A stretch of DNA of 62,403 bases from Hyphomicrobium sp. (lineage in GTDB: Bacteria > Pseudomonadota > Alphaproteobacteria > Rhizobiales > Hyphomicrobiaceae). The notes under the pieces were generated by a model. It did no database searches. It saw only the letters and a list, made by a program, of their open reading frames with translations, and had not been told where the DNA came from. The position numbers were made by a program, and so were the translations under genes. Shown here piece after piece: positions 17,625-27,336 of this stretch (its first letter is position 1; each line of letters begins with the position of its first letter). The DNA lies in NCBI GenBank assembly GCA_016716675.1, contig JADJVG010000016.1:1-62403 (forward strand), in the 5' to 3' direction.

Positions 17625-19028
17625 ATGTCGGGACCCTATGATCTGATCGTTATCGGTACGGGTCCAGGCGGATACGTCTGCGCAATCCGCGCCTCTCAGC
17701 TCGGCATGAAAGTGGCCGTCGTCGAAAGGCGCAACACGCATGGCGGCACCTGTCTCAATGTCGGCTGCATTCCGTCGAAAGCTCTGCTGCACGCCTCCGA
17801 AGCCTTTGATGAAGCCAATCGCCACTTCGCCGTGATGGGCATCGAGGTGTCGCCGAAGCTCGACCTCGCCAAGATGCAGGCCTTCAAGGCCGAAGGCATC
17901 AAAGGCAACGTCGATGGCGTCGGCTTCCTGTTGAAGAAGAATAAGATCGATCACTATCACGGCACCGGCAAAATCTTGGCCGCTGACAAAGTGTCGGTGA
18001 CGTTCATCAATGGCGAAACGAAAACGCTCGAAGCACGGCATGTCGTGATCGCAACCGGTTCAGGCGTTGCGCAACTGCCGGGCGTGAAGATCGATGAGAC
18101 AACGATCGTATCATCGACTGGCGCCCTTGATTTAAAAGCGGTGCCGAAGAAGCTTCTGGTGATCGGCGCCGGTGTGATCGGGCTTGAACTCGGCTCGGTC
18201 TGGCGGCGTCTCGGCGCAGAGGTGACGGTCGTCGAATATCTCGACCGCATCCTGCCGGGCATGGATGGCGATGTCGCCAAATCGTTCCAACGCATTCTTG
18301 AAAAGCAAGGCTTCGTGTTCCGCCTCGGCCATAAGGTCACCGGCGCGGCACAGACCGGCGACGGCGTTTCGGTCACCATCGAACCTGCAGCCGGCGGGGC
18401 AGCCGAGTCTCTCGGCGCCGATGTCGTGCTCGTCGCGATTGGGCGGACGCCTTACACCGACGGGCTTGGGCTTGCGGAAGCCGGAATCGCGCTCGACGCT
18501 AAAAGGCGCATCGCGGTGGACAGTCATTTCCAGACGTCTGTCACGGGCGTCTATGCGATCGGCGACGTGATCGCCGGGCCGATGCTGGCGCACAAGGCAG
18601 AAGACGAAGGCATGGCGGTGGCGGAGATCATTGCCGGTCAAGCGGGTCACGTGAACTACGACGTCATTCCCGGTGTCATCTACACGCAGCCCGAGGTGGC
18701 CAGTGTCGGCAAGACGGAAGAGGACCTGAAGGCGGTCGGCATTGCATACAAAAGCGGTAAGTTCCCGTTCTCGGCCAATGGCCGCGCCAAGGTCAACCGC
18801 ACGACGGACGGTTTTGTGAAGGTGCTCGCCGACGCCACCACCGACCGCATTTTGGGCGTCCACATCATCGGTCCGAGCGCTGGCGAACTGATCGCGGAGG
18901 CCGCTGTTATCATGGAATTCGGCGGTTCGGCTGAGGATCTGGCGCGCACCTGCCATGCCCATCCGACGCTCACGGAAGCCGTTAAAGAAGCGGCGCTTTC
19001 CGTCGCCAAGCGCGCCATACACATGTGA
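17625..19028 (+). CDS. lpd: Dihydrolipoyl dehydrogenase (E3)
   Basis: 467 residues. FAD loop DLIVIGTGPGGYVCAIRA at the N-terminus, redox-active disulfide in GGTCLNVGCIPSKALLH near residue 40, NAD loop LLVIGAGVIGLELGSVW near 180, and the C-terminal active-site HAHPTLTEAVKEAAL with the catalytic His-Glu pair. ATG 17625 is preferred because GGAG lies nine bases upstream; another ATG two codons earlier is only three bases from that site. It reoxidises the lipoyl groups of SucB. It follows sucB at 147 bases in the same direction. Confidence 0.95.
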   Translation: MSGPYDLIVIGTGPGGYVCAIRASQLGMKVAVVERRNTHGGTCLNVGCIPSKALLHASEAFDEANRHFAVMGIEVSPKLDLAKMQAFKAEGIKGNVDGVGFLLKKNKIDHYHGTGKILAADKVSVTFINGETKTLEARHVVIATGSGVAQLPGVKIDETTIVSSTGALDLKAVPKKLLVIGAGVIGLELGSVWRRLGAEVTVVEYLDRILPGMDGDVAKSFQRILEKQGFVFRLGHKVTGAAQTGDGVSVTIEPAAGGAAESLGADVVLVAIGRTPYTDGLGLAEAGIALDAKRRIAVDSHFQTSVTGVYAIGDVIAGPMLAHKAEDEGMAVAEIIAGQAGHVNYDVIPGVIYTQPEVASVGKTEEDLKAVGIAYKSGKFPFSANGRAKVNRTTDGFVKVLADATTDRILGVHIIGPSAGELIAEAAVIMEFGGSAEDLARTCHAHPTLTEAVKEAALSVAKRAIHM

Positions 19029-19133
19029 TGCGGCGGTTGGGGCTGCAGTGCTCCGAGCGCGGCGCGGAGATCCAAATGCGTGCCGCTTACCGTACCAACC
19101 TCCGATGACACCAATGGTCCCGAGGTTGCCGAC

Positions 19134-19529
19134 ATGAGACTTGCCGCCGCTTATATGGCCGCCTTGGCAATCTTCGTGGTCGTTGATTTTGTCTGGCTCG
19201 GTTTCGTCATGAAGGATTTCTATCGCGCGTCCATCGGTCATCTGATGGGCGACAGTTTCAACATCCCGGCGGCGATTGCGTTCTATCTGATCTACGTCGC
19301 GGGCATCGTGGTGTTCGCGGTCAATCCGGCGTTCACGCAAGGCGATGTGATGAAGGCGGCTCTGCTGGGGGTGGCGTTCGGGTTCTTCGCCTACGCCACC
19401 TACGACCTCACCAACCTTGCAACGCTGCGCGATTGGCCGTTAGCGATGACGCTGGCCGATCTCGCGTGGGGGTCAGTGCTGACAGGTGCGGTATCGGCTT
19501 TCGGATATGCCGCAGCCAAGCTCGTGTGA
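19134..19529 (+). CDS. DUF2177-family small membrane protein
   Basis: 131 residues with four clear membrane helices: about 4-22, 45-66, 76-97 and 108-129. DFVWLGFVMKDFYR near residue 16 and AYATYDLTNLATLRDWP near residue 86 match the DUF2177 (COG4852-like) family, whose function is not known. GAGG sits eight bases before ATG 19134. It lies 105 bases after lpd and could be the last gene of that unit. The next gene is convergent with only 21 bases between, and no terminator is visible there. Confidence 0.8.
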   Translation: MRLAAAYMAALAIFVVVDFVWLGFVMKDFYRASIGHLMGDSFNIPAAIAFYLIYVAGIVVFAVNPAFTQGDVMKAALLGVAFGFFAYATYDLTNLATLRDWPLAMTLADLAWGSVLTGAVSAFGYAAAKLV

Positions 19530-19550
19530 AGATTGCGCCTTTCGGGCAGA

Positions 19551-20576
19551 TTATTCGGCGGGCGTGACCTTATATCCGGCTTCACGCAGCAGCGTGACGA
19601 GACCGGTGTGCCCGGGCAAGTGCAGGCTTCCCACAGCAACGAATGCGTTTCCCTTTTCGAGCAAAGGTTGGGCGGCGTCGCGCATTTTGCGATTGCGGTC
19701 GGTAATCAGAATTCTGATGAAATCGTCGTAGATGGACGGGTCCACTCCGGCCTTCTCAGCCAGGGCCAGTTGAAATGGCATGGTCGCGGCGATGTTCCGC
19801 TTCAGGTACATCTGCACCAGCGTTTCGATCATGTCATCCGTACGGTCCGCATACACCAAGCCGGCTTTCAGAATCTTGATTTGGGCGTCGTTGGGGATGC
19901 TGGCCATGGCCGCGAGCTGGCTCTCGGCGGTTTCGAGACCGACGACCGTCGCGCCATTGGCTTTGGCTGTGCTTTCGACCTGCTCGTCCAGCGCCTTCTT
20001 GCCAGCTTCCATCTGCGCCCGGTGACAATCGGAAATAGCAAGCAGGGTGCTGATGAGCCAGGGGCGCAACACGATGGCCGCGTCGCCGGGCATACCGGTT
20101 TTTGTGATCAGCTGTTGCACCTTGGCGAACTCGGCCTCGCTCAGCTGCGCCTTCAAGGTGGTGCCGTCAGTGTAAGCCAGCAAGTCCGGCACTTTCGTCA
20201 TCGCGGCCATCATACCCTGGTCCGACATGTTGGCGATTTCCAGCGCCACCGTCTTGGCCTTCGACAAGGCGTGTGTGGTTATAGCGTTCAGCGCCGTGAC
20301 GCGCGCATCGGCCATGTGGATGGTGCCGAACAAGTACGAGGGCGCTATGCCGTCTTTCTCGATTTTCCAAAGTAGCGCGCCGCCATTTTCGATTTTTGCG
20401 GCGCCGTCGATCACGCGCTGATAGCGGGGAGGATCGGTGACCCGCATTTCTTCGATCATGTCTCGGCCGCCGCATTGTTCAGGGGCCGTGGCGGGTTTCA
20501 CCGTCTCGGCGGCAAGGGGCGCTGCCGAGGCGGCAAAAAGTGTCACAGCAAAAGCGATGAGGCGGCGGCGGATCAT
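19551..20576 (-). CDS. TraB/GumN-family protein, secreted
   Basis: 341 residues beginning with a signal peptide (MIRRRL, hydrophobic core, AAPLAAE). The TraB/GumN hallmarks are the two short histidine motifs: SYLFGTIHMAD near residue 80 and VAVGSLHLPG near residue 315, with ALEIAN and GLETAESQL between them. The fold is related to EreA/ChaN/Tiki-type metal-dependent proteases, and bacterial members are thought to be periplasmic hydrolases, but substrates are mostly unknown. It follows xerC by 19 bases on the same strand. Confidence 0.85.
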   Translation of the reverse strand: MIRRRLIAFAVTLFAASAAPLAAETVKPATAPEQCGGRDMIEEMRVTDPPRYQRVIDGAAKIENGGALLWKIEKDGIAPSYLFGTIHMADARVTALNAITTHALSKAKTVALEIANMSDQGMMAAMTKVPDLLAYTDGTTLKAQLSEAEFAKVQQLITKTGMPGDAAIVLRPWLISTLLAISDCHRAQMEAGKKALDEQVESTAKANGATVVGLETAESQLAAMASIPNDAQIKILKAGLVYADRTDDMIETLVQMYLKRNIAATMPFQLALAEKAGVDPSIYDDFIRILITDRNRKMRDAAQPLLEKGNAFVAVGSLHLPGHTGLVTLLREAGYKVTPAE

Positions 20577-20595
20577 TCAGGGTGCTCTCTGCAGT

Positions 20596-21584
20596 TTAAA
20601 TAGGGCGCGGGTCGCTCCGCCGGTCGGCGCGCGGATGAGCGGCATCATAGACGCTCAACAAACGGTCGCGATCGACCTCGGTATAGATCTGTGTGGTCGA
20701 GAGTGAGGCATGGCCGAGAAGTTCTTGAATCTGTCGCAAGTCGGCGCCTGCCGACAGCAAATGCGTGGCGAAGGAATGGCGCAGCGCATGCGGCGTGGCG
20801 GTGTCTGGTAATCCCATGTCGGCGCGCATTTTTTCCATGGCGAGCTGGATCAGCCGCGGCGACAGCGGTCCGCCGCGCGCGCCGACAAACAGCGGCCCGT
20901 CGCGTTCCAGCGGATACGGGCAGAGCCGCACATAGCGGGCGATCGCTTCGGAAACGACCGGCAGCGCCGGCACCATGCGCTCTTGCCGCCCTTACCTGTG
21001 ATGTGCATGACGTCGTGGCCGTTGAGCGGCGCGGTGCGCAGTGTCAGGCTCAAGGCTTCGCTAATGCGCAGGCCGCAGCCATAGAGCAGCACCATGACGG
21101 CGCAATCGCGCGCGGCGATCCAGTCGTCAGCGTCGGACGCGCCGGGCGTCACCATTGCTGCTGCTGAGTCGACCGTCAGGGGCTTGGGAACCGAGTGTGG
21201 AATTTTCGGAAGCGCGATTTGCAGCACCGCGTGATTTTTGAGGGTGTCTTCGCGCTCCAGCCAGCGAAAGAACATGCGCAGCGCTGACAACGAGCGCGAC
21301 AGTGAGCGCGATACGGCGCCGCTTTTGCGGCGGCTGGCAAGGAACGCGCGCACGGTTTTGGCATCGAGCCGCGCCAGATCGCCGAGGCAGGGCGGGTGGC
21401 CGAGGTGATGTTTGAGAAAGCCGAGGAACTGGCGCAGGTCGCGGGCATAGGCGTCGTGGGTCGCCGCACTCTGCCCGCGTTCGCCGGTGAGCTGGCGTAG
21501 CCAATTGTGGACGGCGTCGCGCAAGTCGTTGCCGAGCGGCAGCTCCGCGTCGCCTGCCAGAATATCGTCGAGCGTTTCGGTCAC
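20596..21584 (-). CDS. xerC: Tyrosine recombinase XerC (one single-base frameshift)
   Basis: The joined product is about 329 residues. The N-terminal core-binding domain (THDAYARDLRQFLGFL, then RSLSALRMFFRWLER) is followed by the catalytic domain with Arg in LYGCGLRISEALSL, the HALRHSFATHLLSAGADLRQ box, LGHASLSTTQIYT with His and the nucleophilic Tyr. One base is missing near 20982: on the coding strand AAGAGCGC should read AAGGAGCGC, restoring GGKERMVPALP. With XerD it resolves chromosome dimers at dif. Start GTG 21584. A CtrA-type box lies 43-58 bases upstream. Being XerC rather than XerD is judged from the sequence and the nearness to priA. Confidence 0.88.
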
Positions 21585-21626
21585 GGTGGCGCCTCTTCAA
21601 CCGACGCAACACTCTCTTCTAATACG

Positions 21627-21642
21627 TTAACGATCCCTTAAC
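21627..21642. promoter_or_regulatory. Candidate CtrA-binding box upstream of xerC
   Basis: TTAACGATCCCTTAAC matches the alphaproteobacterial CtrA consensus TTAA-N7-TTAAC at every defined base. It lies in the 76-base gap between the FAD-oxidase stop and the xerC start, 43-58 bases before the xerC start codon, where it could overlap the promoter. CtrA is the cell-cycle response regulator. Binding is inferred from the motif alone. Confidence 0.55.
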
Positions 21643-21660
21643 GATGACGGCGGACGAACC

Positions 21661-23100
21661 CTAAAGCACTTTGCCGGGATTCAAAATGCCCTTCGGGTCC
21701 AGCGCCGCCTTGATGGCCCGCATCATGATGATCTCAACCGGTGACTTGAAACGCACGAGAGCGTCGCGCTTCATCTGGCCGATGCCGTGCTCTGCGGAAA
21801 TCGAGCCTGCCATATCGGCAACGAGGGCGTGCACTGCGTCTGACATTGGCTGCCAAAGCGCCAGATAGCGGGCCTTCTCCATGCCGATGGGTTGGCTGAC
21901 GTTATAATGCAGGTTGCCGTCGCCGAAATGCCCGAACGGCACCGGCCGCGCGCCAGGGCAGACACGCTCGACGACCTCGGCCGCGCGCACCAGAAATTCC
22001 GGAATGCGCGCGATGGGCAATGAGATGTCGTGCTTGATGCTGCCGCCGGCCCCTTTCTGGGCTTCGGAAAAACTTTCTCGCAACGTCCAAAAATCGCGCG
22101 CTTGCTGCAGCGACGCGGCGAGCGCGGCATCGCAGATAAGCGACATGTCGCTGGCCGCGAGCAGAAGGTTTTCAAGCTGGTCATGGGCGCGGCCGCCGCC
22201 CTCGAGATGACGCCAGGCGCCGCTCGAAATCTCAACGAGCGCATACCACGGATGGGCAATGCTCATCGGATCGCGGGTGTTCGGCATGTAGTCCAGCGCG
22301 AACTGCATCGCCTCCCGCGCCCAGAATTCAAACGCCGTCAGGGCGCCGCCGGCGGTCTCTTCCGCCTGGCGAAAAAGTTTGAGCGCCTCGCGCGGACTGT
22401 TCAGCGCGACAATAGCGGTTGCGGTCTCGGCGGGGCGCGGTGCCATCTTCAGGGCAGCGGCGGTGATCACGCCGAGCGTGCCTTCCGAGCCGATCATCAG
22501 GTCACGCAGATCGTAGCCGGTGTTATCCTTCTTGAGGGTGCGCAGGCCGTGCCAGATGCGCCCGTCCGCCAGCACGACTTCAAGCCCAAGACAAAGGTGG
22601 CGCGCGTTGCCGTAAGCCAGAACCGCGGTGCCGCCCGCGTTGGTCGCGAGTACGCCGCCGATTTGGGCGCTGCCTTCGGATGCGAGACTGAGCGGAAACA
22701 AGCGGCCTGCCTTTTCAGCCACGGCCTGCGCGTCGGCAAGCGTGACGCCGGCTTCGACGATCATCGTTCCGCCGTCGGCGTCAACAGCGCGAACGGCTTT
22801 CAAACGTCCAACTGAAAGGATGATTTCTGTACCGCTGAGTGATGGGATCTGGCCGCCGACGAGCCCGGTATTACCCGCCTGCGGTACGATGGCGATGCCG
22901 TGCTCATGGGCAAGCGCCAGGATTTTGGAAACCTCGTCCGTAGAGCCCGGCCGCAACACGACTGGTGTTTTGCCGGTATAGCGGTCGCGCCATTCGCGCA
23001 GGTAACCGGCTTGGTCTTCTGGCCGCGTGAGGGCATGCGCGTCGCCAACGATCTCGATCAGTCGTGAGATGATGTCTGTCGCTGGCGCCGCCTTGGTCAC
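21661..23100 (-). CDS. FAD-linked oxidase (D-lactate/glycolate/2-hydroxyglutarate dehydrogenase type)
   Basis: 479 residues. The PCMH-type FAD domain is clear: VVLRPGSTDEVSKILALAHE near residue 46, VPQAGNTGLVGGQIP, then ASEGSAQIGGVLATNAGGT near 140 and DLMIGSEGTLGVIT near 196. The C-terminal FAD-oxidase domain ends with SISAEHGIGQMKRDAL and DPKGILNPGKVL, which contain the substrate- and metal-side residues of D-2-hydroxyacid dehydrogenases. The exact substrate (D-lactate, glycolate or D-2-hydroxyglutarate) cannot be set from sequence alone. Start GTG 23100 has GAGG five bases upstream and lies 25 bases after tal, so the two are cotranscribed. Confidence 0.85.
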   Translation of the reverse strand: MTKAAPATDIISRLIEIVGDAHALTRPEDQAGYLREWRDRYTGKTPVVLRPGSTDEVSKILALAHEHGIAIVPQAGNTGLVGGQIPSLSGTEIILSVGRLKAVRAVDADGGTMIVEAGVTLADAQAVAEKAGRLFPLSLASEGSAQIGGVLATNAGGTAVLAYGNARHLCLGLEVVLADGRIWHGLRTLKKDNTGYDLRDLMIGSEGTLGVITAAALKMAPRPAETATAIVALNSPREALKLFRQAEETAGGALTAFEFWAREAMQFALDYMPNTRDPMSIAHPWYALVEISSGAWRHLEGGGRAHDQLENLLLAASDMSLICDAALAASLQQARDFWTLRESFSEAQKGAGGSIKHDISLPIARIPEFLVRAAEVVERVCPGARPVPFGHFGDGNLHYNVSQPIGMEKARYLALWQPMSDAVHALVADMAGSISAEHGIGQMKRDALVRFKSPVEIIMMRAIKAALDPKGILNPGKVL

Positions 23101-23124
23101 GCAGTCCTCGCAGTCGGTATCCTA

Positions 23125-23778
23125 TCAGATCGTCTGGCCGGTCTTCTTCCAATCGGCGACAAACGTCGCCAGACCGGCGTCCGTCAGCGGGTGCTTGACG
23201 AGCGCCTTCAGAATCGACGGCGGAATGGTCGCGACGTCGGCGCCGATCATAGCGGCTTCCTTGACGTGGTTCACGGTGCGGATCGAAGCAGCCAGAATGT
23301 CGGTCGAGAGATCGGGGTAGTTGTCGTAGATGGCGCGAATTTCGCGGATCACGTCCATACCGTTAAGGCCGATATCGTCGAGGCGGCCGATAAACGGCGA
23401 TACGAACGTCGCCCCGGCTTTGGCGGCCAGCAGTGCCTGATTGGCAGAGAAGCAGAGCGTCACGTTGACCATCGTGCCGTCGCCCGTCAGCGCCTTACAG
23501 GCCTTCAAGCCATCCATGGTCAGCGGCACTTTGATCGTGACGTTCTTGGCGATTTTGCGCAGCACTTCGGCTTCACGCATCATGTTCTGATAGTCGGTCG
23601 ATGCCACCTCGGCCGACACCGGACCCGGCACCACGGCGCAGATCTCGGCAACGATCTCTTTGAAGTCGCGTCCGGCCTTGGCGACCAGTGAGGGGTTCGT
23701 CGTCACGCCGTCCAACAGGCCGGTGGCCGCCAGTTCTTTGATTTCGGCCACGTCTGCGGTATCGACGAAGAATTTCAT
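23125..23778 (-). CDS. tal: Transaldolase, short (fructose-6-phosphate aldolase-like) type
   Basis: 217 residues, the length of the short transaldolase/FSA subfamily. MKFFVDTADVAEIKELAATG and GVTTNPSLVAKAG are the N-terminal signature, the Schiff-base Lys is in NVTIKVPLTMDGLKA near residue 85, and SPFIGRLDDIG, AASIRTVNHV and GADVATIPP follow as in the family. It moves dihydroxyacetone units between pentose-phosphate and glycolytic sugars. ATG 23778 has GAGGAG ten bases upstream; a longer frame to 23814 is not family-like. It is divergent from priA and heads a minus-strand run of tal, FAD oxidase and xerC. Confidence 0.92.
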   Translation of the reverse strand: MKFFVDTADVAEIKELAATGLLDGVTTNPSLVAKAGRDFKEIVAEICAVVPGPVSAEVASTDYQNMMREAEVLRKIAKNVTIKVPLTMDGLKACKALTGDGTMVNVTLCFSANQALLAAKAGATFVSPFIGRLDDIGLNGMDVIREIRAIYDNYPDLSTDILAASIRTVNHVKEAAMIGADVATIPPSILKALVKHPLTDAGLATFVADWKKTGQTI

Positions 23779-23932
23779 GTCGTGCTCCTCAAGTGTCCCA
23801 GGCGCGTACCGCAAGGGTTATACATGGCGGCGGGGCGCCTTGCCCCATGCTCGCCTCATCGCTCCGCCTAGTCTAAAGGCTAGGCAGAACCCTTTGATTC
23901 TGACCTGACCTTCTAGTCTGGCAGCGGCCCCT

Positions 23933-26167
23933 TTGGATAGTCTGTTTGCAGCTTTGGATAATGGCGCCGAAAAGGCGCCACCGGCCTCGGGCGCAACCGT
24001 GCCCGTGTTGATGCCGGTCGCGCTCGATCAGACCTATGATTACCTGCTGCCGCCGGGCGTTGAGGTGGTGCCGGGGTGCTTCGTGCTGGTGCCCTTTGGG
24101 CCGCAAAGCCGTATCGGGATCGTCTGGGACGAGCCGCGCGGCATACAGAAGCCGGTCGATCCGAAAAAGCTGAAGGCCCTCACCACGCGTCTTGACGCGC
24201 CGCCGCTGCCGATCATTTCGCTCAGGTTTGCCGAATGGATCGCCAAATATACCCTGGCGCCGCTCGGCATGGTCGCCCGCATGATGATGAGCGCGCAGGA
24301 AGCCTTCGAACCCGCGAAGCCGCGCTTTGGCGTGGCGATCGTCGATGGCGCGCCGCAGCCCGCCAAAATGACGGCACCGCGCGCCAAAGCCCTGGAGATC
24401 GCCAGCGACGGCTTGGTGCGCGCCAAGTCCGAACTCGCCCACCTTGCCGGATGTTCAACGGGCGTCATCGACGGGCTCGTGGCGGCCGGTACCCTGGTTG
24501 AAGTTGCGATTCCTGAACGTGGCTTCGCGCGGCCCGATCCGCGTTTCGCGGTGACGGACTTTACCGACGATCAGATGCGCGGCGTCGAAACATTGCGCAG
24601 TGCCGTCGATGGCGGCAATTTTTCCGCGACCCTGCTCGATGGTGTGACCGGCTCGGGTAAAACCGAAGTCTATTTCGAAGCAGCGGCGCGCACGCTGGAA
24701 GCCGGTCATCTAGTGCTGATCATGCTGCCCGAAATTGCGCTGACCAGCCAGTTTCTCGATCGTTTCCAGCGCCGCTTCGGCGTCAAGCCTGTCGAATGGC
24801 ATTCGGCGGTGTCGCCGGCGGAGCGTGGCCGCATCTGGAAAGGCGTGGCGCGCGGCGATGTGCGTTGCGTTGTTGGCGCGCGCTCGGCGCTGTTTCTGCC
24901 GTTTCCTGAACTCGGCCTGATCATCATCGATGAAGAGCACGATCAAGGTTACAAGCAGGACGACCGCGTCCACTATCAGGCGCGCGATATGTGCGTGGTG
25001 CGCGGCAATCTCGGCAAGTTTCCTGTGGTGCTTGCGTCTGCCACGCCGTCGATTGAAACCTACGTCAACGCCATCACGCAACGTTATCGCCACGTCATTT
25101 TGCCAGGGCGCTTTTCCGGAGTCGAAATGCCGGACGTATCGGCGATCGATATGCGCCGCGAGGCGCCCGACAAGGGCAAATGGCTGGCGCCGCGTCTCGT
25201 TGAGGCCATGACGGAAACGTTCGCAAAAGGCCGGCAATCACTGCTGTTTCTCAATCGCCGCGGCTATGCGCCGTTGACGCTGTGCCGCTCGTGCGGCCAC
25301 CGCATCGAATGCCCGCAGTGCTCGGCGTGGCTGGTCGAGCACCGCTTCAAGAAGCGGTTGAACTGCCACCATTGCGGCTTCTCGCTGTCGCTGCCGGAGA
25401 AGTGCCCCAAGTGCGCCGCGCCCGACAGTCTGGTTGCGTGCGGTCCGGGCGTCGAGCGGGTGGCGGAAGAAGTCGCGGAGCGGTTTCCGCAAGCGCGTCT
25501 TGCGTTGCTGTCATCCGACCTCATCCCGGGGCTCACGGAAATGCGCGACATGATCCATAAAATCGAGCGCAGTGAGATCGACATCATCATCGGCACGCAG
25601 ATCGTCGCCAAGGGCCATAACTTTCCTGATCTGGCGCTCGTCGGCGTCGTCGATGGCGATCTGGGGCTGGCGCATGGCGCCGATCCGCGCGCTGGCGAGC
25701 GCACATTCCAATTACTGCATCAGGTGACTGGGCGCGCCGGGCGCACGCATTTCGTCGGCAAGGGTCTGGTGCAGACGCATCTGCCGGAACACCCGGTTAT
25801 AAAGGCGATTGTTGCCGGTGATCGCGAAGCGTTCCTAAATTATGAAATCAAAACCCGGCAAACTGGTGTGCTACCGCCGTATGGCCGCTTGGCCGCAATC
25901 GTGGTCTCGGCGCGCGATAAGGAACTTGCCGAACGCACCGCGCGCGATTTGCGCCGCCATGCGCCGTCGTCGGATAAGATCACCGTGCTGGGACCGGCCG
26001 AAGCGCCGATTGCCGTGGTGCGGGGGCGCTATCGCTGGCGCTTGCTGGTGCGGGCGCCGAAAGACATGGACATCCAGGGTTACCTGCGCGCCTGGGAAGC
26101 GGCGCTTCCGAAGTTCAAAGGCGACGTCCGCATCTCGCTGGACATCGATCCCTATAATTTCTTGTAG
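23933..26167 (+). CDS. priA: Primosomal protein N' (replication restart helicase)
   Basis: About 744 residues. The N-terminal DNA-binding domain begins with VLMPVALDQTYDYLLP and has LVPFGPQSRIGIVW. The helicase core shows Walker A GVTGSGKTEVYFEAA, DEEHDQGYK as Walker B, and LASATPSIET. Eight Cys bind two zinc ions in CRSCGHRIECPQC and CHHCGFSL...CPKC. The motif V-VI region is IIIGTQIVAKGHNFPDL and HQVTGRAGR. It reloads DnaB at stalled forks. The start is uncertain: no ATG precedes the domain, TTG 23933 is the first usable codon after an upstream stop and its ribosome site is weak. Confidence 0.94.
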   Translation: MDSLFAALDNGAEKAPPASGATVPVLMPVALDQTYDYLLPPGVEVVPGCFVLVPFGPQSRIGIVWDEPRGIQKPVDPKKLKALTTRLDAPPLPIISLRFAEWIAKYTLAPLGMVARMMMSAQEAFEPAKPRFGVAIVDGAPQPAKMTAPRAKALEIASDGLVRAKSELAHLAGCSTGVIDGLVAAGTLVEVAIPERGFARPDPRFAVTDFTDDQMRGVETLRSAVDGGNFSATLLDGVTGSGKTEVYFEAAARTLEAGHLVLIMLPEIALTSQFLDRFQRRFGVKPVEWHSAVSPAERGRIWKGVARGDVRCVVGARSALFLPFPELGLIIIDEEHDQGYKQDDRVHYQARDMCVVRGNLGKFPVVLASATPSIETYVNAITQRYRHVILPGRFSGVEMPDVSAIDMRREAPDKGKWLAPRLVEAMTETFAKGRQSLLFLNRRGYAPLTLCRSCGHRIECPQCSAWLVEHRFKKRLNCHHCGFSLSLPEKCPKCAAPDSLVACGPGVERVAEEVAERFPQARLALLSSDLIPGLTEMRDMIHKIERSEIDIIIGTQIVAKGHNFPDLALVGVVDGDLGLAHGADPRAGERTFQLLHQVTGRAGRTHFVGKGLVQTHLPEHPVIKAIVAGDREAFLNYEIKTRQTGVLPPYGRLAAIVVSARDKELAERTARDLRRHAPSSDKITVLGPAEAPIAVVRGRYRWRLLVRAPKDMDIQGYLRAWEAALPKFKGDVRISLDIDPYNFL

Positions 26168-26310
26168 GCACGCCCTAGCACTTGCCGTCGATCACGGGCC
26201 GCGCCCCAAAGAATTAAGCGTTTTATCGATACCGCATCGCCAGACTTTCATGGCCGCGCGGCTGTGATAGGGTGCGCCGCATCGTCAACAGCGCAGTGAA
26301 TTCAGTTGTC

Positions 26311-27261
26311 ATGGCCCTTCGCATCGCCTGCCAGATGGACCCCGTCGATCGCATCGACATTCGTGGTGACAGCACGTTCGCCATTCTGCTCGAAGCGCAA
26401 AAGCGCGGGCATGATATTTTCTACTATACCCCGCCCAACCTTGCGCTGCGCGGCAACGCGCTGCTCGCCCGCGGCCACACATTGCGCGTCAACGATAAGT
26501 ATGGCGATCACTACGCGCTGTCGGACGCGCGCACCGAGGACCTCAGCGCGCGCGATTGCGTGCTGCTGCGCCAGGACCCGCCGTTCGATATGGCGTACAT
26601 CACGACCACGCACCTGCTGGAGCGCATTCACCCCAAGACGCTCGTGGTCAATGATCCGATGCACGTGCGCAATGCGCCGGAAAAACTGTTCGTGCTCGAC
26701 TTCCTCGATCTCATGCCGCCGACGCTGGTGACGCGCCAGCTTGACGATATCGTTGCGTTCCGCGCCGAATACAAAGACATCATCGTCAAACCGCTCTATG
26801 GAAACGGCGGCGCCGCGGTGTTCCGCATCAAGCCGGACGACAGCAATCTGTCGTCGCTGGTCGAGATGTTCCAAACGGTCTTCCGCGAGCCGTTCATGGT
26901 TCAGGAATACCGGCCGGAAGTGACGCTCGGCGACAAGCGCATCATCCTCGTCGATGGCGAAGTGGCCGGCGCGATCAATCGGGTGCCGCAAGAGGGCGAG
27001 ACGCGCTCCAATTTGCACGTTGGCGGCACGGCGGCCAAAGTCGATCTGACGGCGCGGGATCTCGAAATCTGCGCGCGTTTAAAGCCAGAACTGAAGCGGC
27101 GCGGGCTGCTGTTCACCGGCATCGACGTGATCGGCCCCTACCTCACCGAGATCAACGTCACCTCGCCCACCGGCATCCGCCAGGTGAAAGCCTTCGGCGG
27201 CAACGACATCGCCGCCATGATCTGGGATGCCATTGAAATGAAAGTCGCAAACACTAGGTAG
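26311..27261 (+). CDS. gshB: Glutathione synthetase
   Basis: 316 residues from ATG 26311, which gives the usual start ALRIACQMDPVDRIDIRGDS. The N-terminal domain has STFAILLEAQKRGH and LRQDPPFDMAYITTTHLLE. The ATP-grasp part includes IVKPLYGNGGAAVFRI, FMVQEYRPEVTLGDKRIILVDGE, and the C-terminal FTGIDVIGPYLTEINVTSPTG with metal ligands. It joins gamma-glutamylcysteine and glycine. A GTG at 26272 would add 13 residues that are not family-like. It is followed by yifB after 75 bases. Confidence 0.95.
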   Translation: MALRIACQMDPVDRIDIRGDSTFAILLEAQKRGHDIFYYTPPNLALRGNALLARGHTLRVNDKYGDHYALSDARTEDLSARDCVLLRQDPPFDMAYITTTHLLERIHPKTLVVNDPMHVRNAPEKLFVLDFLDLMPPTLVTRQLDDIVAFRAEYKDIIVKPLYGNGGAAVFRIKPDDSNLSSLVEMFQTVFREPFMVQEYRPEVTLGDKRIILVDGEVAGAINRVPQEGETRSNLHVGGTAAKVDLTARDLEICARLKPELKRRGLLFTGIDVIGPYLTEINVTSPTGIRQVKAFGGNDIAAMIWDAIEMKVANTR

Positions 27262-27336
27262 TAATGCGATGTTCACTTATTGTTCTTGACCGGCTTTCGA
27301 TGATCTGGTTAGCTTCTCCTGGAATGGAGCGGCGGT

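Noticed and set aside
18955..19137. Short frame across the lpd end and the start of the DUF2177 gene
   Set aside because: It lies mostly inside lpd in another frame and lacks a ribosome site.
20596..21584. xerC-like gene as an integrase marking a mobile element
   Set aside because: It has the XerC layout, lies among conserved genes near priA, and there are no flanking att repeats or phage genes.
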